This document shows, in pieces, positions 12,951 to 20,839 of a stretch of DNA of 44,528 nucleotides (its first letter is position 1; every line of letters starts with the position of its first letter). This DNA is from a virus. The position numbers and the translations under genes were made by a program. The stretch is from positions 1 to 44,528 of IMG/VR virus record IMGVR_UViG_3300024520_000141; one strand, 5' to 3'. Below the pieces are notes generated by a model that saw only the letters and a program-made list of their open reading frames with translations, did no database searches and was not told where the DNA came from.

Positions 12951-13157
12951 ATGAAAGGAAAACAAAGGAAGTACGGGCAAGTAAACGGCAAGTGCATGCC
13001 ATTCCAGCGACGACGATGCAACGACGATCGACAAACGAAAAAGACCCCATGGCACTGGACCGAGGCGTACAACGAACCGCCGAACCGATGGTGGCATTGG
13101 GTCTTCGGGACCGTGTTCTTCGCTGTTGTGATGTGGATTCTCTCGGAATGGATGTAG
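12951..13157 (+). CDS. Small basic protein with C-terminal membrane segment (68 aa)
   Basis: Basic, Trp-rich N-terminal half (KTPWHWTEAYNEPPNRWW) followed by one transmembrane helix (VFGTVFFAVVMWILSEWM). It starts directly at the stop of the upstream gene. A holin or anti-holin role is possible from size and context. Confidence 0.6.
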   Translation: MKGKQRKYGQVNGKCMPFQRRRCNDDRQTKKTPWHWTEAYNEPPNRWWHWVFGTVFFAVVMWILSEWM

Positions 13158-13168
13158 GGAGTGGGGCA

Positions 13169-13291
13169 ATGGATGACCTGCACAACGACCAGGGGCAGAA
13201 ACCGGTTCTGGCGTCAATCATGTTGACCATCGCAGGTATCGTTTGCACTGTAGCGATGATCTGGTTGCTTGTCGAAACAGCGTACTATTGA
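13169..13291 (+). CDS. Tiny single-pass membrane protein (40 aa)
   Basis: MDDLHNDQGQKP is followed by a single strong hydrophobic helix (VLASIMLTIAGIVCTVAMIW) and a short end. GAGTGGGG precedes the ATG. Pinholin-like size, but no family evidence. It is the last gene before a possible promoter and the protease. Confidence 0.55.
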   Translation: MDDLHNDQGQKPVLASIMLTIAGIVCTVAMIWLLVETAYY

Positions 13292-13314
13292 TAGTCGAAG
13301 GCCGTGAGATGGGG

Positions 13315-13344
13315 TTGTAACGGGGGCATTGCGGTGCATAGAAT
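13315..13344 (+). promoter_or_regulatory. Possible promoter for the protease gene
   Basis: TTGTAA at 13315-13320 and TAGAAT at 13339-13344 with 18 bases between. Initiation would fall near 13351, just upstream of the ATG I chose at 13372. It lies in one of the few gaps of the rightward cluster and could start late transcription. Confidence 0.4.
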
Positions 13345-13371
13345 CGGTGAATCATGTCAAGGGACCAACTC

Positions 13372-14823
13372 ATGAGCGGAATCGTCGGCGCCAGCGTCGC
13401 GGCCATCGTCATCGCGGCAGTCAACGCCAGCGGCTATTCGATCAAGATCACCCACGATGGGGCATTGCCGGACGAGCCGATTCCGTGCTCGACGGCCCGC
13501 AACGCCAACGAGGCGGCCACGGTTCGTATTTGGGATACGGTGGGTCGGCAATCGTCTGGCGGTTCTGGCGTCATCGTCGGTCTCAACTCTCGGGAAGCCC
13601 TGGTTCTCGGTTGCTCGCATACGCATGACGGCGGTGGCAGGAACATCACGGTTCGGCTCGCAGGCTACGAGGGCCGGGCGCGAATCGTGGCTCGTTCGCG
13701 CCGCCGAGACTTGGCGTGGATGGTGATCCCTGCGGACCCCCGTATGCGTGTCGCCAAGGTCGCCAACCGCCAAATGCGATCCGGTGATCGCGTGACGCTG
13801 ACCGGGTTCGGAGGGAGTGGACGAGGATTGCAAGCTCGCAAAGGGGTGGCGAGATCGTCGACGCACGTCGGGGCGCGGACCGATTACGGGGATTCCGGTG
13901 GTCCAGCGTTTGTTCGTGGTGAACTTGTCGGTATCGTGTGGGGCAACTCAAAGCCGGGATCGGCATACGGAACGAGTTCGCTGGTCCCATTGAGGGACGT
14001 GGTCGAGACTGCTGTCGTCGTTCGTTCGACTCAGGCCGGCGGTCGAGTGTACCAACATCGGAACGATACCGAACTGTGCGGATTGTTTCCGGCTGTCGGC
14101 CGGCTGATCTTTGCGAACCGTGGCAAACGAATGGGTAAAGGTCCGTGGCGTGGACAGGGACAAGGAGGATGCGGTCCTGGTGGTTGCGATCCAGGACAGG
14201 GTGGAGGCCAAGGAAGCGGTGAGCCTGGGCCTGACGACGACTGGTACGCTCCAGGTTATGGGCCGGATGACGCAGTCGGGCCGAACGAAGAACGACCAGC
14301 CCCGAAGCCTGGTGAGCCAATCGTGATCGATCCTCCTCCGGGATCGACCGTTGAGGTGGACTTGAGCGGGCTGGTTCAACGACCGGAGTTCGATGCGTTG
14401 CTCGGTCGGTTCGACACGCTTGCAACTCGGGCGGACATCGAGATCGTGATCAACCGCGTCAGCCAACTCGATGACGTGGTCGGACAGACGGCCGTGGTGA
14501 TCGGACAGATCGACACGCGGTTGACCGCAGTTGAGGAAGCCGCATCTAAACCTGTCGAGCCGCCGCCGCCCGTACCGGTGAAATCCCATTGGGTGGTCGT
14601 TGCGGATTGGTCGGCGTCGTCATGGCCGGCATTGCTCAAGCAAATAGAGGCGACTCGTTCGTCATCGGGCGCTGCCATCGACACGGTCGATTCACGGCGT
14701 ATCAATGGGGTTGTCGGGTCGCCGCAGTTGATCGCGTATCGTGGCGGGGTGCCGTCCGAACCGATTGCCGGCGACCGAGCCGTAGCGTTGGAACTGTTCG
14801 AGATCGCAAGAGGAAGTCGATGA
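13372..14823 (+). CDS. Signal-anchored trypsin-like serine protease with extra domains (483 aa)
   Basis: A hydrophobic signal or anchor (IVGASVAAIVIAAVNASG) leads into a chymotrypsin-fold protease: His in GCSHTHDG (H83 or H85), Asp113 in RRRDLAWMVIP and the serine motif DYGDSGGPAF with Ser175. A Gly-rich linker (GQGQGGCGPGGCDPGQGG), a Pro-rich stretch and a coiled region follow. The last 75 residues (HWVVVADWSASSWPALL, GVVGSPQLIAYRGG) resemble a thioredoxin fold without CxxC. ATG 13372 has an AAGGGA site; ATG 13354 has none. Exported and probably acting on envelope or surface proteins. It follows four small membrane proteins, so a lysis role is suspected. Confidence 0.85.
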   Translation: MSGIVGASVAAIVIAAVNASGYSIKITHDGALPDEPIPCSTARNANEAATVRIWDTVGRQSSGGSGVIVGLNSREALVLGCSHTHDGGGRNITVRLAGYEGRARIVARSRRRDLAWMVIPADPRMRVAKVANRQMRSGDRVTLTGFGGSGRGLQARKGVARSSTHVGARTDYGDSGGPAFVRGELVGIVWGNSKPGSAYGTSSLVPLRDVVETAVVVRSTQAGGRVYQHRNDTELCGLFPAVGRLIFANRGKRMGKGPWRGQGQGGCGPGGCDPGQGGGQGSGEPGPDDDWYAPGYGPDDAVGPNEERPAPKPGEPIVIDPPPGSTVEVDLSGLVQRPEFDALLGRFDTLATRADIEIVINRVSQLDDVVGQTAVVIGQIDTRLTAVEEAASKPVEPPPPVPVKSHWVVVADWSASSWPALLKQIEATRSSSGAAIDTVDSRRINGVVGSPQLIAYRGGVPSEPIAGDRAVALELFEIARGSR

Positions 14824-15059
14824 TCCAAACCGTAATGCTCACCGTGACGTTGTTCGGTGCTCCCGACTGCCGCGACGGTTCGTGCCGCAATCCGCGCATC
14901 CTCATCCGCGTCCCCGGCGTCCGTATCGACGTTCGTCCGACGGCGCCACCGATTCGATTGGTTCCTGCACCGGTTCCGTACCGGCGTCCGATGGTCTACC
15001 GTCGTGGTTGGTTCGGGAAGTGGAAGTACAAGTCGAAGGTCAAACGGCGGGGCTGGTAA
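14820..15059 (+). CDS. Small exported basic protein (79 aa)
   Basis: Begins MIQTVMLTVTLFGAPDC, a signal-peptide-like start with a cysteine near position 17, and continues with a very basic Pro/Arg/Tyr-rich body (PAPVPYRRPMVYRRGW, KWKYKSKVKRRGW). ATGA overlap with the protease gene implies coupled expression. It might assist the protease outside the cell; no family known. Confidence 0.6.
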   Translation: MIQTVMLTVTLFGAPDCRDGSCRNPRILIRVPGVRIDVRPTAPPIRLVPAPVPYRRPMVYRRGWFGKWKYKSKVKRRGW

Positions 15060-15060
15060 A

Positions 15061-15330
15061 ATGGACGGCGTCAAGATACCGGCAATTCTCACGCGAGAAT
15101 CTTCGGGGCACTATTCGCTTACGTCTCGTCCGATGGTTCTGTCGATGGTCGATGGCGAACGAGTTCGAGACGTGTACGTGGCGCCGGGTGACGGTCTTGG
15201 GATTCGCCACTTGTGTCCTCTGAAGGCCGAGAAGATGTTCGGCATGAACCTGTCGAGGTTCGAGTCGATCCAGGTCGAACTGACCGGCCGGGTGGTCGAA
15301 GGGGCTGTTCCGGTCAAGCTGTGGAAATAG
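15061..15330 (+). CDS. Hypothetical protein (89 aa)
   Basis: Starts one base after the previous stop. Beta-rich (MVLSMVDGERVRDVYVAPG, VELTGRVVEGAVPVKLW), perhaps a small virion or accessory protein. No family recognised. The next ATG follows after 11 bases. Confidence 0.6.
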   Translation: MDGVKIPAILTRESSGHYSLTSRPMVLSMVDGERVRDVYVAPGDGLGIRHLCPLKAEKMFGMNLSRFESIQVELTGRVVEGAVPVKLWK

Positions 15331-15341
15331 GGGAATGAACC

Positions 15342-15572
15342 ATGCCAGAAGAAGAGCGGCGATACAGAACGACCTATCCAGGCTACACGATCGAGGAGAT
15401 GCTCCCCGACGGCGGGGCCAAGACGATCTTCCGGTCGTTGGGTTGCGTATGGGAAGACGCGCCCGCTTACGTTCATCTGTCGCTCCAGGAGAAAGAAGGT
15501 AAGATGCGCGACGAATTGCATGCGCTGGCCAAGGCTCAAGACGAAAAGCGGAAGCCACGAAAGAACCAGTAG
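15342..15572 (+). CDS. Hypothetical protein (76 aa)
   Basis: Charged protein starting MPEEERRYRTTYPGYTIEEM, with a basic helical end (KAQDEKRKPRKNQ). Preceded by GGGGAATGAACC. Family unknown; part of the small-gene run between lysis-like and fibre modules. Confidence 0.6.
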   Translation: MPEEERRYRTTYPGYTIEEMLPDGGAKTIFRSLGCVWEDAPAYVHLSLQEKEGKMRDELHALAKAQDEKRKPRKNQ

Positions 15573-15628
15573 GGCAGCGGTCGCGTAGACCGTTGCAAGG
15601 GTTTGACGGAACCGAGGAGAGAGAATCG

Positions 15629-15844
15629 ATGCCATTGGATACGAACGAGCAGTTGACCCTGCTCCAGATGAACGGCGCCACGCTCGGCGCGGAAAACGTC
15701 CGTTCGGCGAACGGCGTGGCCACGCAGGCGGGCAATATGGCTATCCTCAGCGTGATCCAACAAAACGCCGGCACGGGCGACGACGCGGGGTTGATTGCCG
15801 CGTTGAACACGGCCGACCGAACCCCGCAGGGTGGGCGTTCGTAG
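15629..15844 (+). CDS. Hypothetical protein (71 aa)
   Basis: Ala/Gly/Asn-rich product (MNGATLGAENVRSANGVATQ, ILSVIQQNAGTGDDAGLIAA). GAGGAGAGAGA upstream gives a good ribosome site. The composition resembles short structural or assembly peptides, but the role is unknown. Confidence 0.6.
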   Translation: MPLDTNEQLTLLQMNGATLGAENVRSANGVATQAGNMAILSVIQQNAGTGDDAGLIAALNTADRTPQGGRS

Positions 15845-15846
15845 CC

Positions 15847-16107
15847 ATGGAAACGCCCGATGCAACCGACGGGGGGTTGGCGAAACTCGTAACCGATTCC
15901 GTCCAGCGCATCGAAGCCCAGCGCCGCGACTACGCAGATCGGTCGCGGCGCCTCAACAACTTCTTTGTCCGCACTATGACAGACCAGACCGGCGCTATCA
16001 TCCGACGCGAACGGGTCCAAATGGTCGACTTTGTCCGACTGGCCCAAATCATCGAAGGTGAGCCGCCGAGGCCAACCGAAGGAGAAAGGGGACGATGGCG
16101 GAACTGA
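15847..16107 (+). CDS. Hypothetical helical protein (86 aa)
   Basis: Two bases after the previous stop. Helical and charged (VQRIEAQRRDYADRSRRLNN, GAIIRRERVQMVDFVRLAQI). Its end overlaps the next gene by 13 bases. The following gene is also helical, and the two may act together. Confidence 0.6.
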   Translation: METPDATDGGLAKLVTDSVQRIEAQRRDYADRSRRLNNFFVRTMTDQTGAIIRRERVQMVDFVRLAQIIEGEPPRPTEGERGRWRN

Positions 16108-16346
16108 GTCTTGACGTAGTCCGAGAAGGCGATGAGCTACACCGGATAGCGCTTGAGCAGCAAGTGGATCGAACGGCAAACCAGGTCCAAACCCTGATCG
16201 AGGCCACTGCTGCGCAAACCATCCAACGATTGAACATCGAAGCATCTCGCCGGCAATCGGCACAGGCAGCGGCCGACAGCGAGATCGGGAACTCAGCCGT
16301 TCGGGCCATCCAGGAGGTGGTCGTATCACCGGGGTTTTCGCAATGA
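16095..16346 (+). CDS. Hypothetical helical protein (83 aa)
   Basis: Starts within the end of the previous gene after GAAAGGGGACG. Glu/Gln/Ala-rich helices (TANQVQTLIEATAAQTIQRL, ASRRQSAQAAADSEI) suggest a coiled coil. ATGA overlap with the next gene. Function unknown. Confidence 0.6.
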   Translation: MAELSLDVVREGDELHRIALEQQVDRTANQVQTLIEATAAQTIQRLNIEASRRQSAQAAADSEIGNSAVRAIQEVVVSPGFSQ

Positions 16347-16711
16347 ACGAACGGTTGCAAGATGGCCTAGTCCGGTCGCTGGTGGCAACGGCCGACGACG
16401 CACGGGAACGGGCCGCTTGGCGGATTGGTATGCCGAACTCTCCGCCGCGAATCGAGTGGCCAGATCCGGAACCGGTCCAAGTTCTGCCGCCGGCAATCGT
16501 TCAACGGCCAGCGGAACCCAAGCCCAAATCGAACATCTGGAAGAAAATCGGAATAGGCGCGGCCATCGTCGCAGGAACGACCGGCATTGGCGCTGGAGCG
16601 GCATACGTCGGCCACCTGCTCCAGCCACCCGTTCAACCTCCAGCGGTACAACCGGCTGCCGATGTGGTACAGTGGCTGGGCGAGCACGGATACGATAGGC
16701 CGCAGGAATGA
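16343..16711 (+). CDS. Proline-rich protein with one membrane segment (122 aa)
   Basis: A Pro-rich middle (PEPVQVLPPAIVQRPAEPKP) precedes a hydrophobic Gly/Ala segment (IGIGAAIVAGTTGIGAGAAY) and a second Pro-rich part. Coupled to both neighbours by ATGA overlaps. It could be a membrane-associated lysis or virion accessory; no family evidence. Confidence 0.6.
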   Translation: MNERLQDGLVRSLVATADDARERAAWRIGMPNSPPRIEWPDPEPVQVLPPAIVQRPAEPKPKSNIWKKIGIGAAIVAGTTGIGAGAAYVGHLLQPPVQPPAVQPAADVVQWLGEHGYDRPQE

Positions 16712-16929
16712 TCATCATCAAGTGGTCCGGTCGCTGGTGGACCTGCAATCATGGCGGCAAGCGAAGGCAACTCAGGGGCGTTGCTCACGGCGCCCGTTCG
16801 GAACTGATCGCTGCCCGTTACCGGTTGATTGTCGATCCGGACGAGACGAACATCGTGATCGATCGTCATGCTGGCCAGTTCGATGGGCTGACAGGCAAAC
16901 TGATCCGGAAACGGTGGGGAGCAGACTAG
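16708..16929 (+). CDS. Hypothetical protein (73 aa)
   Basis: Begins MIIIKWSGRWWTCNHGGKRR, basic in the first half and beta-rich in the second (YRLIVDPDETNIVIDRHAG). Last gene before a two-hairpin region with a terminator-like end, so it closes a transcription unit. Family unknown. Confidence 0.6.
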   Translation: MIIIKWSGRWWTCNHGGKRRQLRGVAHGARSELIAARYRLIVDPDETNIVIDRHAGQFDGLTGKLIRKRWGAD

Positions 16930-16934
16930 AGCCA

Positions 16935-17019
16935 CCACGCGGCGCATATCTTGGGGGAGAGACTCGTCGCGTGGCTGCCCGGCGGGCCGGGTTGACTCCA
17001 GACAGCCCGGTCCGCTTTT
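16935..17019 (+). terminator. Two consecutive hairpins, the second an intrinsic terminator
   Basis: Hairpin 1: 16935-16944 pairs with 16965-16974 (ten pairs, one G-U) around a 20-base loop containing GGGGGAG. Hairpin 2: GGGCCGGG (16984-16991) pairs with CCCGGTCC (17006-17013), then GCTTTT. It separates the 16929 gene end from the fibre module. The first hairpin may be an RNA element in its own right. Confidence 0.6.
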
Positions 17020-17044
17020 ACGGTTTTAATGGGGAGGTGAAGTC

Positions 17045-17323
17045 ATGGCGTACGGAACAGCGAAACACGACGCATTCAGTCAACGGTGCGCGAACCACGC
17101 AGGCGCGATGCTTGCTTTGTGGGAAGAAGGCCAGCGGCTCGACGAGATCTATATCAACGAAGGCGAAAGCGGCGGTCATGCGGCTTTCGTCAGCAATACG
17201 ATCGCGACCAAGCAAGAGTACATCGACCTGATCGTTGCGATCCGGGCGTTCGATGCGTACGTGAACAATGCCGCCGTGGCGACGCTTGACCGCATGCAGA
17301 ACATCACTCCGTTCACGCAATAA
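17045..17323 (+). CDS. Hypothetical protein preceding fibre genes (92 aa)
   Basis: Strong GGGAGG before ATG 17045. Starts MAYGTAKHDAFSQRCANHAG and has a helical body (EYIDLIVAIRAFDAYVNNAA). It follows the terminator and precedes the fibre-like protein. Possibly a small virion protein; not recognised. Confidence 0.65.
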   Translation: MAYGTAKHDAFSQRCANHAGAMLALWEEGQRLDEIYINEGESGGHAAFVSNTIATKQEYIDLIVAIRAFDAYVNNAAVATLDRMQNITPFTQ

Positions 17324-17336
17324 GAGTAGGTGACGC

Positions 17337-18674
17337 GTGGCGATTGACTTCTACGTCGACAGCACCGCAGCGGGCGACGGCTTAGGTGGCAGTTGGGTGA
17401 ACGGTGCGGCAACGGTTGGGGCTGCGTCGGGCCAAGCTGCCGGTGCCCATGTCGCTGTGTCGAAAAACCACGCTGAAACGGGTGGCTCGGCAGTCGCTGT
17501 AACCTTTTCAAACGCCACGATAGCGAACCCGATCAAGATCATCTGTCGAGATCCGGCCGATGATTCGTTGGCTACGGGCGGCAGCATCACCACCACAGGA
17601 ACGAACGACAGGATTGCTCTTGTCGGATCGATCTACGTCTACGGGATGACCATCAACGCCGACGAGGACGTTCAGATAGCGGGCGGCACTACTGACCAGT
17701 ATCAATGCTGGGAAAACTGCACCTTCGGACACGGGGCTTCGAGTGATGCTAATCGCGAGATCCAAGTAGGTTCGGTTGACACCTCTGACGCAAGATCGAC
17801 CAACGCAGACCTTATCAATTGCACGTTCAACCCCTCAGCCAATCCGATCAAACTCGGTGCTCGCGGACTGTTCCGATACTACGGGTGCGTGTTCAACCTG
17901 GAAACCGCTGCTGGCCTGTCCGCTAACATCATGCACGGGTCGACGCATCGGTTCGAGGGCTGCAACTTCGCCGGTGACGCGAACCCGACGACGTTCTTCT
18001 CTTTCCGCAACGGGACGGGCCAATACAGCGAATGCCATATCCGCAACAGCATACTTCCGGGCGCCATCACGACGGCGAACGGGACCGGGAACACGAACCA
18101 ACAATTGCTGATCGAGAACAGCGAAGACGGCACGATCATCGTTCCTCCGCTCGGGCTTAATTGGTTGGAGAATCCCTACGGAACCATCAAGGCGACACTG
18201 GCGAAATATCGGACCGGCGGAGCCACTGATAAAGAGCAAGCGAACGCGTACGCGTGGGATATGGTGTCCTCGGCGAATTGCATCGAAGGTATCCGTGGAC
18301 TCGAAAGCCCGCCAATTCCTCGTTGGGTCAAAGGCGGATCGGCGATCACGTCGACGATACACTTCGCCGGTGGCGCGACCATGAATGATGATGATGTGGG
18401 CATCAAGTGGCTGCATCCGGACCAGACAGCAGCCCCAAACGCGACAGCGCTGCACGAACAGACGATTAAGCGAATCACGGACGTAGCCGAAGGAACTCCG
18501 GCGGCGCATACGACCGACAGCGGTTCGACATGGAATGGGACGGGCGTCGGGACCAAGCAACAGCATTCGACGGCGAGCTACACGCCAACGGAAGCGGGTC
18601 ATACGTACGTTCGGGTGATGCTGTACAAGCCGTCGACGACGCTGACCATTGATCCTCAGGTGGCCAATACCTGA
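17337..18674 (+). CDS. Beta-helix-like tail fibre or spike protein (445 aa)
   Basis: GTG start with GAGTAGGTGA upstream. The opening (DFYVDSTAAGDGLGGSW, then AAGAHVAVSKNHAE) and repeated short beta-strand runs with N-C-x-F patterns (LINCTFNPSAN, GCVFN, EGCNFAGDAN) suggest a right-handed beta-helix as in phage spikes. The C-terminal 120 residues look like a small beta domain (YTPTEAGHTYVRVMLYKPS). No catalytic glycosidase residues are obvious. Likely a receptor-binding or capsid-decorating fibre. A second protein with a comparable design lies at 36541-37782. Confidence 0.65.
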   Translation: MAIDFYVDSTAAGDGLGGSWVNGAATVGAASGQAAGAHVAVSKNHAETGGSAVAVTFSNATIANPIKIICRDPADDSLATGGSITTTGTNDRIALVGSIYVYGMTINADEDVQIAGGTTDQYQCWENCTFGHGASSDANREIQVGSVDTSDARSTNADLINCTFNPSANPIKLGARGLFRYYGCVFNLETAAGLSANIMHGSTHRFEGCNFAGDANPTTFFSFRNGTGQYSECHIRNSILPGAITTANGTGNTNQQLLIENSEDGTIIVPPLGLNWLENPYGTIKATLAKYRTGGATDKEQANAYAWDMVSSANCIEGIRGLESPPIPRWVKGGSAITSTIHFAGGATMNDDDVGIKWLHPDQTAAPNATALHEQTIKRITDVAEGTPAAHTTDSGSTWNGTGVGTKQQHSTASYTPTEAGHTYVRVMLYKPSTTLTIDPQVANT

Positions 18675-19792
18675 TGTCCAAACAGACGTTCTTTGGCGGT
18701 GTCCAGAACGACGACAGGGCCGACGAGGATCTGTTCTTTGGCGGTGTCCAGACAAAAGCGGACGAAGCGGCGGTTGGCGGAACAATCGCGCCGATCGCGG
18801 CGCACTATTATCGGCGATTGCGAGGTGTTGAAGTGCGGTTGCTGAAACAATCGACGGTGAAGATCTTTCGCATCGGCCCGTTCGTCGATTCCACCGACGG
18901 AGTGACAGCCGAAACTGGCCTGACGATTGCGCAGGCCGACATCCAAATCAGCAAAGCAGGCGGGGCGTTCGCTCAAACGTCAGATGCTTCCCCAACGACG
19001 ACCCACGATGCTGACGGATGGTACCAGTGTCCGCTTACGGCAACCGACACGGGAACGTTGGGCCTTTTGACTGTTCAGGTAGTTGCGTCGGGCGCGTTGA
19101 TGGTGTGGGCCGATTTCGAGGTTGTGCCGGCGAACATTTTCGACTCGTTGGTGAGCGGTTCGGACAAGATCGACACAGGAATCGGCGACTCTGTCACGGG
19201 GGCTGTCGGATCGGTGACGGGGGCTGTTGCAAGCGTAACCGGCGCGGTCGGCTCAGTCACAGGGGCTGTTGGATCGGTAACAGGTGCTGTCGGCAGCGTA
19301 GCCGGAAATGTCGACGGCAACGTCACTGGCAGTGTCGGTTCGCTGACCGGGCATACGGTTCAGACTGGGGATTCGTTCGCACGGATCGGGGCGGCTGGCG
19401 CTGGCCTTACGTCGATCGCCACGGCGGCAGCATTGGCCACGGTGGATACTGAGGTTGGTCAGATCAAGGCCGTCACGGATGTCATCCCCGACAGCGGCGC
19501 TATGACAAGCATTTCGACGGCAGCGGCGGTGACCGTTATCGACACGAACGTTGATTCAGTGTTGGCCCTCTTGGACGACGCACGGACCGAGCCGGCCCAA
19601 GGGGCGCCGCCGGTGAACCCGGATATGGCCACGAAGATCGACTGGCTCTACAAGGCATGGCGGAACAAGAAGACGCAGACCGCAACAACGCTGAGTCTGT
19701 TCGCCGATGACGCTTCCACGGTAGACACGAAATCGACGGTGAGCGACGACGGAACGACTACGACGATCGGCGAAATGGCCACGGGACCGTAG
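18674..19792 (+). CDS. Tail fibre-like protein with GSVTGAV repeats (372 aa)
   Basis: After a variable start, residues about 58-160 carry a module I know from many phage structural proteins (IFRIGPFVDSTDGVTAETGL, ISKAGGAFAQ, GWYQCPLTATDTGTLGLLTV). It is followed by at least six heptad-like repeats of GAVGSVT/GAV type (about residues 175-215), probably a trimeric fibre shaft. The repeats are visible as DNA repeats around 19195-19320. Its start overlaps the preceding stop by one base. Confidence 0.7.
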   Translation: MSKQTFFGGVQNDDRADEDLFFGGVQTKADEAAVGGTIAPIAAHYYRRLRGVEVRLLKQSTVKIFRIGPFVDSTDGVTAETGLTIAQADIQISKAGGAFAQTSDASPTTTHDADGWYQCPLTATDTGTLGLLTVQVVASGALMVWADFEVVPANIFDSLVSGSDKIDTGIGDSVTGAVGSVTGAVASVTGAVGSVTGAVGSVTGAVGSVAGNVDGNVTGSVGSLTGHTVQTGDSFARIGAAGAGLTSIATAAALATVDTEVGQIKAVTDVIPDSGAMTSISTAAAVTVIDTNVDSVLALLDDARTEPAQGAPPVNPDMATKIDWLYKAWRNKKTQTATTLSLFADDASTVDTKSTVSDDGTTTTIGEMATGP

Positions 19793-19810
19793 CAGAGAGG
19801 ATGTGACGTG

Positions 19811-20005
19811 ATGGAAAGCGAGATCCAGGTGTCGTACGAGTTGTTGGACGAAGCGGAAAGGCATATTGTCGATTCAGTGATCCGAGCGTTCGCAGAGCGG
19901 CGACAATCGACAGAAATGGTTAAGTGTTTGGCAACCGAGTTAAACAGATCGAACGAGCGGTTGAATCAGATATTAAATACGGTTGCCGCGGGGTTTAAGG
20001 CGTAA
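19811..20005 (+). CDS. Small helical hypothetical protein (64 aa)
   Basis: MESEIQVSYELLDEAERHIV with two helices; GTG at 19808 is an alternative start. Stop overlaps ATG of the next gene (20005). Position among fibre genes suggests a fibre-assembly helper, without direct evidence. Confidence 0.6.
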   Translation: MESEIQVSYELLDEAERHIVDSVIRAFAERRQSTEMVKCLATELNRSNERLNQILNTVAAGFKA

Positions 20006-20298
20006 TGGCGCTCGACAGCAAGCAGAAACGCGGTTCGGCCATTTCGCTGACGATGCCGCATCGTTCGTGGTTGGCCGAGCCTGACGGGACGTTGGCCGAT
20101 ACCGACCGCATGTCGTTGCTGAAGCTTTGCTCGGCGATAGCGCCAGATGCTCCGGTGTCTGAGTTGGTTGGCGCCCTCTGCGGAACAGCGTCCACCGCTG
20201 CTCGGCTGTCTGGGGTTGTAGCGTCCGCTGCTCGGTTGTCTGGGGTCGTAACGATTACGGCGCGGTTGAAGGGAATTGTTCGCAACGCTTGCACGTAG
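20005..20298 (+). CDS. Conserved phage structural-module protein (97 aa)
   Basis: Starts MALDSKQKRGSAISLTMPHR and RSWLAEPDGTLADTDRMSLL, a pattern I know from small proteins beside fibre genes in many siphophages. Two ARLSGVV repeats near the C-terminus are encoded by a 30-bp DNA duplication at about 20198-20255. Function not assigned. Confidence 0.65.
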   Translation: MALDSKQKRGSAISLTMPHRSWLAEPDGTLADTDRMSLLKLCSAIAPDAPVSELVGALCGTASTAARLSGVVASAARLSGVVTITARLKGIVRNACT

Positions 20299-20307
20299 GA
20301 ACTGACC

Positions 20308-20637
20308 ATGAGCACGCCAATTCTCCCGCTCTACTTGAGCGAAGACAACCTGATCGAGATGGACGAGTTGACCGATGCGGCCGACGGGACGTACGTCAAC
20401 GACGCGACGATGACGTTCAGCATCAAGGATACGGCGGAGGCCGTTTTGACAGGAGCTAATGGTGTGACGATGTCGTATGTAGCTGCCTCGAACGGGAAGT
20501 ACCAGGGCGTGTCTCCAAAGACAGTGGTGTTTACAGTGGCCACGACGTACTACCTTGAGGTCACTGCGGCGAGTTCTGGCCGAGACGGGTTCCGGCGGAT
20601 CACTTGCAAAGCACAATACCACGGAGCGAAGCCGTGA
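20308..20637 (+). CDS. Conserved phage structural-module protein (109 aa)
   Basis: MSTPILPLYLSEDNLIEMDE followed by beta-rich sequence (VNDATMTFSIKDTAEAVL, GKYQGVSPKTVVFTVATTYY), resembling small immunoglobulin-like modules commonly next to the two preceding genes. Probably a fibre or capsid accessory. Confidence 0.65.
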   Translation: MSTPILPLYLSEDNLIEMDELTDAADGTYVNDATMTFSIKDTAEAVLTGANGVTMSYVAASNGKYQGVSPKTVVFTVATTYYLEVTAASSGRDGFRRITCKAQYHGAKP

Positions 20638-20662
20638 CGAGCATTTAAAAGGCGATGATGTA

Positions 20663-20839
20663 ATGGACACGACAAAGCGAGAAGAAATGGTTCAGAAGGT
20701 GAAGCGGCAAGTTGCCGAAGAGATGGAGTATCGCCGGAACATTGTCGAGATACCGTTGTCGGTCGAGGCGTTTTTCGGCGTGATGTTCGACACGTCGGAC
20801 GAAGTGTGCAAAAACAAAGCGTCGCACGAAAACCACTGA
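20663..20839 (+). CDS. Small hypothetical protein before the terminase (58 aa)
   Basis: MDTTKREEMVQKVKRQVAEE, helical and charged. Its stop overlaps the start of the terminase small subunit (TGATG), so it belongs to the packaging operon. Family unknown. Confidence 0.55.
   Translation: MDTTKREEMVQKVKRQVAEEMEYRRNIVEIPLSVEAFFGVMFDTSDEVCKNKASHENH

Noticed and set aside
15040-16329. Leftward open frame of 429 codons
   Set aside because: Covers five small rightward genes with good ribosome sites and stop-start overlaps; its translation has no recognisable features.
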